Shown: positions 1 through 11,069 of the stretch, piece by piece | Numbering within the stretch: the stretch's first letter is position 1 | Layout: the number at the start of each line of letters is the position of its first letter | NCBI GenBank assembly: GCA_032209605.1 | Contig: JASFXZ010000026.1 | Span: forward strand, 682,001-746,000 | Source of the DNA: Mactromeris polynyma | Lineage: Eukaryota; Mollusca; Bivalvia; Venerida; Mactridae | Reading direction: 5' to 3' | Length of the DNA stretch: 64,000 bases | Notes under the pieces: generated by a model | What the model was told of the DNA's origin: nothing | Databases searched by the model: none | Seen by the model: the letters and a program-made list of their open reading frames with translations, nothing else | Made by a program: the position numbers and the translations under genes

Positions 1-2
1 TT

Positions 3-80
3 ATTGGAGATGCTGCTGTTCTGGAGAGGTTGCACTGTATTGTAGCAGAATATCAGCATTATAAATGTATTATATTATAA
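3..80 (+). CDS. Possible C-terminal tail of a gene entering from the left
   Basis: From base 3 one frame is open for 25 codons (starting IGDAAVLERLHCIV) and closes at TAA 78-80. The peptide has the look of a real coding tail, and the other two plus frames close at bases 43-45 and 59-61. AT-rich non-coding DNA with a poly(A) signal at 436 follows, which suits a last exon and 3' UTR. I do not recognise the protein; 25 residues are too few to name it and chance is not excluded. Confidence 0.3.
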   Translation: MGDAAVLERLHCIVAEYQHYKCIIL

Positions 81-435
81 CTGCATCCGAGAATCCTTTG
101 TTCTCCACCTCGGGTCATGTAACGAGGTCTCCTGAATAGCATAAAGCTGATATTTTTGTAATCTGTATATATTTTTAAATGCTTTCTGTGAACCATTTTA
201 CCTTGCACATCTTTGACAAATTGTTATAAAGCTTCCTGATGTTCTTATGTGCATTGTGATGTATTATGAACCAAGAAAAAAACACAAAAATATCCATTGA
301 TGAATCACCTATTTTTATAAAGCATTCCTGTAACACAGTTATGTAGTGAAAGCATTTTTTCACAAGGTATCTAAAAAATTTTTTAAAAAATGTGAATAAT
401 TGGAAAAATGAAATGTATGATATTGCACTGTATTG

Positions 436-441
436 AATAAA
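436..441 (+). promoter_or_regulatory. Candidate poly(A) signal AATAAA
   Basis: AATAAA followed by a T/G-rich stretch lies about 355 bp after the stop codon at 78-80. It would end that transcript. A second pair of AATAAA-like signals lies near 1,940-1,955. Such hexamers are common in AT-rich DNA. Confidence 0.35.
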
Positions 442-1345
442 GTTAAATTGTAAAGAATGTCAATATGGTAGTTTACTGTATTGTGCAGTATTGTATTGAA
501 TTATAGTTGGAAATTCAGAGTGTGTGCCCAACAGAATTAAGAGAATATTGTTACTTATCCACTTTCCTGTATGGCTGACTTCACTGCTTGGGGATACATG
601 TGTTTTTACTATAAGTGTGCATTTTGTATCAAATTGAGATTGTTATGAATTTTACAACTACATGTAGTAAACATTTGCTGTTTTGTTTTGTAAGTCTGGG
701 AACTTCCAGGCTTATTTTGTTTTTATAAAATTTTATCAGTACATTTTTTAGTTCCTGTATATTTCCTGGGTAATGTATTACTGGGTAATTGTTCATAAAG
801 TAGATGACCTCTATAGTGAATTAGTTACCTGGTAATCTTGTATTGTAGTAGACATTATGGTAATTATTATACACAATGCTTTGTTAAATTAGTAATATTG
901 ATTTGAGATCTCTACTTTTACAAACAAAATTAATACATATGGTACTATCAAACTTAGTACCTTTATATCAATTGAGAGAAATTAAAGACATTCAGGTGTT
1001 AATGTGTCAGCTGTTTTTGGATTGTTTAAGAATGATTCTTAGTTGTCTTGTTGTTGCATGGTAGTTAAGATGTAGTAAATAAAAGGAACTTTTCAGGAGT
1101 GTGAATGTTAAAATGAAAGTAGAAGTAAAATTAGATCTCCAAGATATGTAAGGTATATCTGAGATTAGTCATGCTCCTGATTACTTACCATGCATTAGGT
1201 GGATTGTATAAGGTTTCATTGTGAATTCCACATTATAGATGACAATAACAAACAACTCTGTAGTCATACAGATGGTATTTACTTTGACTCTTGATTATCA
1301 GATGGAAGTTGAAATTAGATTAGAGTAAAGTATGTATCATGAACA
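442..1345. other. No feature seen
   Basis: AT-rich sequence without a convincing exon, repeat or RNA gene. Confidence 0.5.
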
Positions 1346-1506
1346 ATGAGATTGATTCATTTTGAGCTGCCTGTCAGGATGTGAGACAATGTGCTGTATT
1401 GTGACTGGTCATCTTCTCTAGCTAGATTTCTATGCTAGGTAGGTGGGTCATTTATGGTATTTGTTCTTTCTATTCTGATAGGCAGCTCAAAATGAACCAA
1501 TCTCAT
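1346..1506. repeat. Inverted repeat (hairpin), about 32-bp arms
   Basis: The arm 1346-1379 (core GCTGCCTGTCAGG at its end) pairs with 1475-1506 (beginning CTGATAGGCAGCTC) with only a few mismatches; the loop is about 95 bp. This could be a small foldback or MITE remnant. No target-site duplication was identified. Confidence 0.6.
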
Positions 1507-2695
1507 CTTCCTTGACTGTTGATTAAAAATAAAATTTTCATTAATGATGAGATTGAACTGCTTGTCAGGAAATAAAGCTATATATATTTGAATACATGTA
1601 AGGAATATGAAGATGTTTGCCATTGTTTATGCAGCATTGGTGTATGAAAGACAAATATTCTGATAATCAATATCTATTGTAGTGATTGTCATTAAAGATG
1701 TTAAATTTTGATGTTGGCAGTTTTTTGTAGTGGCAAAATAAAGCGTACCTGTATATTATTGATTTTGACATTAAGACCAATCAAATGTTGTATGAAGGGT
1801 GTTATTTAAATATGCAACAAATTTACAATTTGATTGGTTCACGTTTGATGTTTAACTTCTTTTAACGATATTTCTTGTTTTTTCTATTTGCAGAAATAAT
1901 ATTTATGTATGATTATGTATATATGATCGGCTGTGTGTAATAAAATTGATAAATAAAGATATCTGATCTGTTCTGTTCTGTGAAAATATACTCGGTACAT
2001 TTAAAAACGCACAATTTTTGTCCTTTGAAATGTTTGTAAAGCGTCATTTTATTGCATTCTGAAACTCATTTAATATGAAAACATTTGTTGATTGTAATTG
2101 GATATAGTGTAAATAATGCACAAACATAAAAGTAACAATTAAAGTCCTTTTCTTGTATTCCTTGAGAAAATCTTTGTGTGTTTCTAAATGTACTGATTAT
2201 GATGATACAAGATTTTATGACCAAGGCATACGAAATTGCGCTTTACACAAATCATGCAAAACAATTATGATTTATTATTTCAATAATTCACAAAAGCAAA
2301 TATCCGAACAGATACAATGCAGCAGAATACAGTGGTACAAAAAGAGACATGTGTTAGAAGGTTCATATTTGTCCTCTCAACATCAAATATGGTGTTACCA
2401 AACATGTTCCTCCATAAAACAACTAGCAACTTCACCAAATGAAACAGTGCTGCTTGATGCATAAAATGAGATACATTATCTCCAGTCAACAATGAAAGAG
2501 AACAATAGCACAGTCATGTCACCCGGAGTTCTAACCCTAGACACCAAAAATGACTGTCTAATATTCTACTGACTGAGATAACTAGGGGGTATGCAGCATT
2601 GGTGTATGAAAGAATGCTGGTATAAACATCACTTCTAAGAAATACAACTGAGAATTAATAATACCAAATATATAGTTAATACTATCATTTATATA
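1507..2695. other. Non-coding, one dispersed direct repeat
   Basis: A 20-bp stretch, GCAGCATTGGTGTATGAAAG, occurs near 1,631 and again near 2,593, the second copy about 100 bp before the MITE at 2,698. Otherwise I see no supported gene. A 103-codon open frame at 2,153-2,464 has no splice or family support. Confidence 0.4.
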
Positions 2696-2697
2696 TA

Positions 2698-2917
2698 CAC
2701 TGAACAAAATTTCTGAACGTCCACTTGGTATTTTGTCGAAATATATGAACAGAAACAAAGGTTCATATTTGCGCCTCTTAAACAGACGGGCTACCTGAAA
2801 TATTAATAAAAAGTGGTGAATAATACAAAAGTTATATATTTTTATAATTATCGGCCCTGGCCCATTCTTCAATGGTCATTCTATAATTACATGGACGTTT
2901 AGAAAACTTGTTCAGTG
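2698..2917. mobile_element. TA-flanked MITE, 220 bp
   Basis: The left end reads CACTGAACAAAATTTCTGAA and the right end is its near-complement (ending TTCTAAAC... reversed; outermost bases GTTCAGTG). About 27 bp are matched with three mismatches. A TA dinucleotide flanks both sides (2696-2697 and 2918-2919), the duplication expected of Tc1/mariner or pogo-type insertion. There is no coding capacity, so it is non-autonomous. Confidence 0.75.
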
Positions 2918-3010
2918 TAGTTCAAATCAAGAGAACACAAAGTATTACATAAATATATTTATTTTATATAAATTTTATCAATGTTAACAAACAAGATGCA
3001 GAGGTAGCCT

Positions 3011-3280
3011 GGTTGCTCAGACAGTCCCCGGTGTGGCTCACAGTGTCAATGAGTCGCTTTGGTGAGGTCAGCATCTTGTGAACACCATGTCAAAAGCATC
3101 CAAGTAGGAAAACGAGAGAAAGTTGATGCAAGGCATCAATGTTGCCAGAGAAAGTTTAGCCAAATAATTATTGTGAATTTCTATTGACGTTGTAAGTAGC
3201 AGGTTGCTCAAGCAGTCCTTGACGTGGTTATCCATGTTCTGACTATCCAGTCAGTTTAATGAGTCGCATTGGTGAGGTCA
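3011..3280. repeat. Two diverged direct copies of a 60-80-bp segment
   Basis: GGTTGCTCA...CAGTCC...AATGAGTCGC.TTGGTGAGGTCA occurs at about 3011-3070 and again at 3202-3280, with an extra insertion in the second copy. Origin unknown; probably an old tandem duplication or two fragments of one dispersed repeat. Confidence 0.55.
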
Positions 3281-4195
3281 AATACCAATCAAATCTAAAA
3301 GTATACACTGTATACTCCAAGATTCCAACTGCAATGCTTTTCCAACATGTATATTGGTATTTAACTGAAAGAAATATATTTGAGTTGGGTATAGTTATTT
3401 TTCCATTCCATCACTATTTGTAAATCTTTGTCTGTTATTAATGAATGTAGGTGAAGGAAAAATGACTCATCTTGAACACCTGTGACTTCATGGCTTATAT
3501 AAACATGTATATATACGCTGGTTGATTTAAAAGGCAACACTTAAAGCACATTTATTTTTATTTAATAATATGTTACTTTATAATAAGCTATAAAAATGTA
3601 TTGTATTTGGAAGAAATATCAGCACATTGAAAATTTTCACATTTAACACGGACATGGTTTATATGTCCGTGTTGGTATGTACTGCACCAAATCATACTTC
3701 ATTATTGAACACAAACACGCATGTCGCTGCAATTAACGGTACGGACCGTACCGTACGAACTTTACCTCGACTCCAGACAAGAATTGCAAATGGCGCCATA
3801 CGGATTTATATTCGTCTTAGTCTGGAGTTCCTTCCCCTTCCCTTCCTTCCCACTGTTTGCAATATCAGTATGACGGGAACCAGACTATATTCGTCTGTGC
3901 TCTCACAACAAAAAGCAGATGGTCCACGGTCAGGGACAATTATCGGATTGTTTAAATTGATGAAGGTGAAATATTAAAAGGTATGTAAACACCGTTGCAT
4001 AGTGTCAACTCTCAGATTATGTTGTACGGTGTATTTTTCATGAATTGCGAACAGCAAAAATCATGACCATATCATGTGACATGTGCACGATGTATCATTT
4101 AGAATAAAGCCGTGTCAGGTGCGTAGGTAGCATCTAAACATCAATGTCGCGAACTACAGAGAGGTGGATGCGTGAAATTCCCTCTCATTACAGGC
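3281..4195. other. Non-coding; one open frame not believed
   Basis: Nothing convincing. The open frame 3627-3977 runs through a hairpin-like stretch (GACTCCAGAC and GTCTGGAGT arms near 3,770 and 3,820) and has no family resemblance or splice context. Confidence 0.4.
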
Positions 4196-4850
4196 CCGGA
4201 TCCAGAAATTCAAGACTGGGGGGGCCAAACATGAGGACAAATGAACTCTCCCTGAAGGGGGGTCCGGGGGAACTCCCCCGGAAGATTTGAGCAATATGTG
4301 TATGAAATGGTGGCTTCTGGTGCATTTCGGGGTCTAAAATTTGAGGACTCATTCATGAGAATTGCACTTGTATTATTTTTGTTAAAAATACAAAACGACC
4401 AATTCATACAAGTACCAACTTTTTAAAAAATGTCCTGGGGACACCACTTCCTGTACCAACCCAGTCCGATCCCCCCGGAAATTTTTACAATATAGTTATG
4501 AAATGGTGGCTTCTGATGCATTTCTAGGTCTAAAATTTTAGGACTCATTCCTGAGAAATGACTAGTATTACATGCGTCTTGTTCAAAATACAGAACAACC
4601 AATTCATACAAGTACCAACATTTTACAAAATTTCCAGGGGACACCACTTCCTGTACCAACCCCAGTCAGATCTTACCCGGATATTATTTACTATATAGGT
4701 ATGAAAGGGTTGCTCCTTGTGCATTTCGGGGTCTAAAATTTGAGGACTCATTCATGAGAATTCCACTAGTATTATCTTGTTAAAAATGCAAAACGACCAA
4801 TTCATACGAGTACTAATATGTTTTACCAATGTCCACTTGTTGACGATTCA
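4196..4850. repeat. Three diverged tandem copies, period about 200 bp
   Basis: The landmark AATTCATAC(A/G)AGTAC recurs at 4401, 4601 and 4799. Each copy also carries TCTAAAATTT.AGGACTCATTC and GACACCACTTCCTGTACCAA. Open frames on the minus strand are by-products of the repeat. Confidence 0.75.
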
Positions 4851-5437
4851 TTGTTAACAACATTGACAGACGACACAAAATGCCACCCAAAGGCAAAGTT
4901 TTTGAAAACAAAAGAATCATACACTAGTCATGAACACTTATTGTGACTGGTTGAAACATTTAAACAACATTAATTTTGATGACGGCAAGCGCGGCAGCGG
5001 AAAATTAAAGATGAAAAAAAGTGTGATGTCAAATTATCATTATTGTACCTTTACTTGATAGTTCTTTTTAAACAAATTTTTAAGAAAATGTGAAAATTAA
5101 TATGAAAGGAGGCTTATTTGGGAAAAAATCTAATTTTTTTATTTTGTAAAACTTCAGGCCCAAGTATTACATTCCCTTCCATTAATTATTGATTTGATTA
5201 AAATTATTTTAAGAAAACTTAAATGAATTCAGTAGATCTAATATCAGGTGTGAACTTTTCACAACTCCTCATCAATTCTTTATCGCTAAAACACCACCAC
5301 GTCAGATCTCTGTTACGTATGATGTTCAATAATCTGTGTTTTACAGACACTTTCAACTTATGTATATATATGCATGATAAGGAAATTGAAAGCGCCTGGC
5401 TAATATAGAGTGAGCATACTATTCTTCTAGACGCTCT

Positions 5438-5543
5438 CAAGGCCAATCAACACAACAGGGGGCCAAATTTATGGCTATTGCTTCGGTCTCAAGGCCAATG
5501 AGCACAACAGGGGGCCAAATTTTATGGCACTTGCTTCGGCTAT
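5438..5543. repeat. 53-bp direct duplication
   Basis: TCTCAAGGCCAAT.A.CACAACAGGGGGCCAAAT...GCTTCGG is present twice in tandem with few changes. A run of G near 5,682 followed by GCCAAGGCCAAT may be a decayed third piece. Confidence 0.65.
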
Positions 5544-5559
5544 ACTGGTAGTATACAAG

Positions 5560-8466
5560 AGGAAATCGACCATAAATCAATGTAGTGCATTTAAAATGCT
5601 AAAAAAGTAGTAACCTTAAGATATAATCAGTGGAAATAATTTTGTATTTTGGAATAGAAAAAGGTCACTCCACAGCCGACTGGGGGGGGGGCCAAGGCCA
5701 ATTATCAAGAAATCTAAAAAAGGTTTGATTACTTACTATCTTTGTTTTTGTCGCACGTTTGGTTACATCATAGTTTTAAGCATTTTTTTAGTTCTTCCAG
5801 AAGATGTTTTTGCAGGCAAAATATATTGGAAAACAACATTGAAGTTCAGTATACCTCTTTTTCTATGAATTGTGTTTGCTTTAGAAGCACCTTCGCTTTT
5901 TAAGCACCTGCGCTTATATTGCAATTTTGAATCACACAGTTAAGAACTGTCACAAAGTAACTTGATCATCATTTTACATACTGGTTGTGCTAGCAAAACG
6001 TCCCAAAGAAGTGCATTGGTTGAAATCTTAGTGCGTCAGTAATCAGAACAACCGGTATATATATATCATTAATCATGTTCTACATCCAGACAGTTAGCTG
6101 CTTTTTTCATAAAGTGATTGCACTGTCGTGCAGATAGTGTACTGCTCTTCAAACTTAGACCGTTGCATTTATTTTCCATTTATTTTCAGTCACTCACAAC
6201 CATTTGTAATAATTCCAATCCCATCAACTCAAAACCATTGTTCACTCCTACAATTATTTTCACTTGACAAAGTCCTGTCAGGGAACATCCATAGGTTCCA
6301 TCGATAAATACAATTTTCCTAGTTTGAGTTTACAAATTAGAGGAAAATTAATTTCCCTTGTTTATGTTAAGTGTCCAACAGATGGTATAGGTTTTTGGAT
6401 GTCAATTCAACCATGAATTGGTCAGTATTGGCGGGTAATGCACGGGATTTTCATTCAGCTCTGGGACATCAACCGCGCTGGTTCGTAAATTTTAAGGATA
6501 TTTCAACGGGTTGTCCCAAGTGCTTTACACCAAAATACAAGTTGTATTTCTATACATGTTTGTTATTATTTGAGGATACGTTCAGGTTATGGGAACGTGT
6601 TTATAATAGTTAATGTTAAAACTTGAATCTGATGTTGTAGCACATATTGGAGGAATGAGAGAATGAAACAGTGAAAGATGGTTGCCATGGTCATACAGAC
6701 ATGTATTCTGTATACTGACCCAATGTTTTACTGTTTTATAGGCGACAACACCTGTAGCTACTCAATTTTTTATGAAATAATGCCCCACTGTGCCTAAAAC
6801 ATATATAATCAGAGCCAAAAACTCGGGAGTCAATTAAGATCTAGTTAAAAAAAGAAAAACATATATTGTTGATAATCTTGTTATTATCTGGTTGGTAGCC
6901 AGACTATATGTTTTCAGAACTTGAAGATGTAGAGAATCCAGCTGATACTCACTACACACAACAGGTATAGAAGCCAAGATGGTCAGTGGTAGCTACAAGA
7001 GAATACATAATATAGAAAGAAAGGAAATAAGGCAGGTCTGTAATTCTTGTTGCTGTGTAGTATTTAGGCCAGGCTTTGGATATATATAGTATCATGTATT
7101 GGAATATTCGATTGATTTGGTGACAATTTTATCGTACTGTTAACTGGTTTAAAATGAACGAGAACACACTTTTAACGTTAAATGAAATCTAATACACAAA
7201 TGAATTGCTGATTCTTGTATCGTGAGTTATGCATGTTGAGGTTTTCACTGGGATTTTCAAAATATGTGTGCTGAGAAAGGTTTCTGGACAAATTCAGAGT
7301 TTGGTATGATGAAAAGTCTGCAGAACAAAAGTAGGAGTTAAGCACTCACAATTCAGAGTTCCCAAGAACCTGCATTGATACAAGTGGAAGAATGGTTGAT
7401 GGCAGCTGTTAGTAATGAAAGATTAGTGTTTCAGTTTCAGAAATTTACTGATACATTTTACTTCTCTCTCTGTCTGTAAGATACGAAATTAGTTCATAAT
7501 GACTTGTGCATTCATACAAAATAATGGCAATGTAAATTACTTTATATAAATAATAGCACCCAACCCAGCGGACGTATAAGTCACCAAGGATTTCCTGTGG
7601 ATTGTTCAGGGGTGTCCTGGTACTCCCACATTTGCAATTATGGGAGTGCCTGATAAAAGTTGGGGTCCCAAGAGTAAATATTTGGCTGTGACATTTTTTT
7701 ATCAGCCATTGTGATCATGTATTATTAGTTTTATTACTGTTACTTGTACAGAGACACTTGCTGGGTGCAAGCATTGAGGCGATATTGGGTGAAACAACAA
7801 ACCCTGATTTATACAACTACATACATGTCGTATATTGATGATATTCAGAATATTCAGACATTACAAGAACAAAGACTTCCATGTCAAAAAGTATTGATCA
7901 AGCAAAACAGATAAAAACGCTTTGGCAGAAATTGCATAAACTATTTTCAAACTTACAGCTGTGAAGTATAATAAAAAGAGTCAAAGATGAAAACAGAATT
8001 TATTATGTCAACAATTAATACATTTCATTAAAGCTAGTACTGTCATCCATTCACACAAGTTGTTTTTGTGTGATTGTTGTCGTTGTTGTTGTAAATAATG
8101 TAAAATTTACTTTTAGGCCATTTTTAAATTGATCAAGCTGTACCATTTCAGCTGGCATCAGTCCGTCCTAGGACATTCTGCCATGAATGTGACGTAGCTA
8201 TTTCTCATTCAGACTGCATTTGTTGTTACCTTTCTGATGCAGTTATCACCAGGTTGGGTGTCGTATAGGAAAGAAATATTCTCCTTTTATTCCTTTGCTA
8301 GTCAAACAAATTCTTGTTTATTGTGTTATTTTAGTAGCTATTTGGTGGATAGTTCAGTTTGTCTTATACAATACAAGCCATTTAACTGGATTACGCTTTC
8401 CATGAGTAATCCAGTAACCATACATTTCAAACATTGTTTATTGGTATTTCTTTGTATTTTCTGCAG
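5560..8466. other. Intergenic or intronic, nothing supported
   Basis: No exon with both splice sites and a good peptide could be defended. The frame at 6,371-6,613 has somewhat better codon texture between 6,415 and 6,540 but no splice junctions or recognisable family. Confidence 0.4.
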
Positions 8467-11069
8467 GTCCTACATTACTAGATCTGTATTGATGTCACTT
8501 CAACTGAACAACCTGCAGGAAGATGTTTGTAACTTTCAAGATTTTCTCTCAGAGGTAACTGGTAACTCATGGTCAAACATTATATAGCCAGTGTATAAAC
8601 TGGGACATTTGTATATTCCATTCATATATACTTGTAGTATGGTTTGCATAACACTTCTTTGTTGTCACGAAATTGTGATGTCAGAGCATAATTATGAATT
8701 TTTTGTTATTGCAAATTATTAGTACAGTTTTCATACTATGATGAGCTAGATAGGATGTAAACTGTCAGTGAACTGAAGATGTGATCATATGATTTTAACA
8801 ATGATGTTCTTTATTAAATATTCATTTACTTTAACAAATATTTCAAAACTTGTAAGTAACTGAACTGGTAAATTTTCACACCGAAATTGAAGACCATTTA
8901 TATGTGCCGCGTTAACGACTACATGAAAAATAAAATTATATTTTGTACTTATCATTAGATTTTTAGTGTTATGGTGAAAATTTCTACACTGTTCACATTT
9001 CAGATAATCATATTGAAGTGTAGCGGATCACCTTCGTCACAATGGAGAGCTGACATTGTCCATGGTATGCTGTTCTATTTTTGACCACTTCAGTGTACTA
9101 AATTATAAGGTATAAATATGTATAATAGCTATTGACATGAGTAGAATACCATTAATTCCATGTTGTAACAAATATCAAAAGGAAATGTTTCACAGTATTT
9201 GCAGATCTGTTGATAAGGGGAAGTAACTTTACCTCAATGTATTGACCATAATTTTGGACTAACAAAATTAACTGTTTATATAGCATGAAATGAATTTCAG
9301 ACAGGTAAAGGGAGGCAACTCCTATAAAAAATCATTGACCTTATATTTTCTTTGTGAAGCTATATTAGGAAAAGTTTATATTATTTTACTGTTGAGAGAC
9401 CAGTTTATGTTGATTGTTCACACAAATTTAGTATACTTTAGTTATAATAATACAGTAATATCCTTTATTTACTTTGAATAATACAGAATGATAATTTATA
9501 ACTTTAGACATTATATTAATTAGAGAATGAGATGTCGAATATTCGGATAAAATTAATTATTCAATAGTCAGCTGTTAAAATGTTATTAACTCATTGTTTT
9601 ATTATTTCAATTTCTTTTTCATATATATGTGTTATTCGACTTTAAGTTTGGTGAAAAGCTATGTTGTTAGGGGCCAAAATAAAACTGTATTGTTGCTTAT
9701 TGCCATTTTTGATAGTAGTGAAAGAATTTCAATGCTTATGTATTAGTTATATTCCTTCACATCAGAAACATGTCTTGGGCCATTTTGTTTCACCTCATTT
9801 ATATAGGGGAGCAAATAAATGCCCATAAATATACCACAGAATATACAACATGACATGTATTAACACTTGTAAAATCATGTTTTGTGAAAAATGTTATTAA
9901 ATTCAATAAAGCAGTCTGTCTGTCTTTATGCCCTCCGTCTCCTCCTAAACTAGTTTGCCAACTTTGACCAAAGTTCACAGAAATAATCCTTATGTTACCC
10001 TTTTTCAAAATTGAATCTGGTTGTCATGGCAATGGAGAGTAAAAACTTCTTGTCATAAGCTACCAATTTCGACAAAATTTCACACAAATGTACCTTGGGT
10101 GTCAAAAATTGTTCAAATTAGTTGGTTTGTCGAAAAATATGGCAGCCGGGGGCTGTGCTACTTTTCCTATATGTAAATAGTGGAAACTTTAAAAATCTTC
10201 TTTTCAAGAACTGCTGGTCCAATGTTGTATGGTAGTGGTGAAAATTGATGTTCAGCTGCTTATGTAATTGAATTGGTTCTTTTCAGGCTTGCAGTAAACC
10301 CCAGGATCCTTACAGATTTGAGCAGTAAAAGAGTGAATTCTCATTACAATCATTTGGAGAAATGGCGGACAGCTTTAGAAAGCAACTCTTTCAACATGCC
10401 TGTCAATGTAAGATTTAAGACTTTTGTCTACAAGAATATACATCAGTATATGTTTCTACAAATGTCTGCAGAGTATATTTGTTGTATATTTTTAGGTGTT
10501 TCATTTATACAACAATAATTTATTTAACTAAACTTTCCAAAATGATTTTTCTTTTCTTCCTGCATTGTAACATTATAACTGTTTAGGGGAAGACGTAGCC
10601 ATAGCAACAGATAAACATCATTTTAATGTGAAAACAAATGGATTTTCACCAAAAACAATTTAAAGTTCAACATCAGTCAATTAAACAATTTGAATTTCCT
10701 GTAAATGGTGTGCAAGGTAAATACACGTCTATTGGTAAATTTCTATAAATTACATGTGTATGTACTTCACTCTTCTGTTGCTCTGCTGCTTGGAGTATGT
10801 TTCATGTGGTAACTCACTTTATTCAAAGAAATTACCAACATACTAAATAACTTGAAAAAAAACTTATTCATTAAATTGTCACTGTTGGAGTGAAATACTA
10901 TTTGAGTAAATATTTTGGAAGCGAAAAACTAATTGCTTGAAAAATCTGTTGCTCTATAGCTGTACAGTATGGTGTAGATATACATGCCATGGATGGGGAT
11001 AGTGGATGTCTCAGTGAATCTGTCAAAGATTTGCTTGCAGAACACAATGTAATAGAATGTCCAACTGAG
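8467..11069 (+). CDS. Unrecognised multi-exon gene, internal part
   Basis: Four exons are supported by AG/GT borders and open frames. Exon a is 8467-8554 (frame SYITRSVLMSLQLNN.., ends LSE), b 9004-9064 (IIILKCSGSPSSQWRADIVH), c 10287-10407 (LAVNPRILTDLSSK..., ends NMPVN), and d 10968-11069 (YGVDIHAMDGDSGC..., ends ECPTE). Junctions a-b and c-d are phase 0 and fit directly. Junction b-c does not fit (phase 1 into phase 2) unless a small exon lies between; a 4-nt candidate flanked by AG and GTAAAG sits at 9303-9306. A further weak exon may be 12515-12575 (frame VCKKNDLSLASCADGS). The joined peptide looks like a soluble helical protein, but I cannot assign a family. Both ends of the gene are undefined. 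It lies upstream of, and on the same strand as, the transposase-like gene; nothing links the two. Confidence 0.5.

Noticed and set aside
3627..3977. 116-codon plus-strand open frame
   Set aside because: It crosses a hairpin-rich stretch and its composition changes midway; no splice or homology support.
6371..6613. 80-codon plus-strand open frame with fair codon texture
   Set aside because: No acceptor, donor or known motif; kept only as a note.
8237..8587. 116-codon plus-strand open frame as a single gene
   Set aside because: Only its last part (8467-8554) is supported as an exon; the upstream part is intron that happens to stay open.
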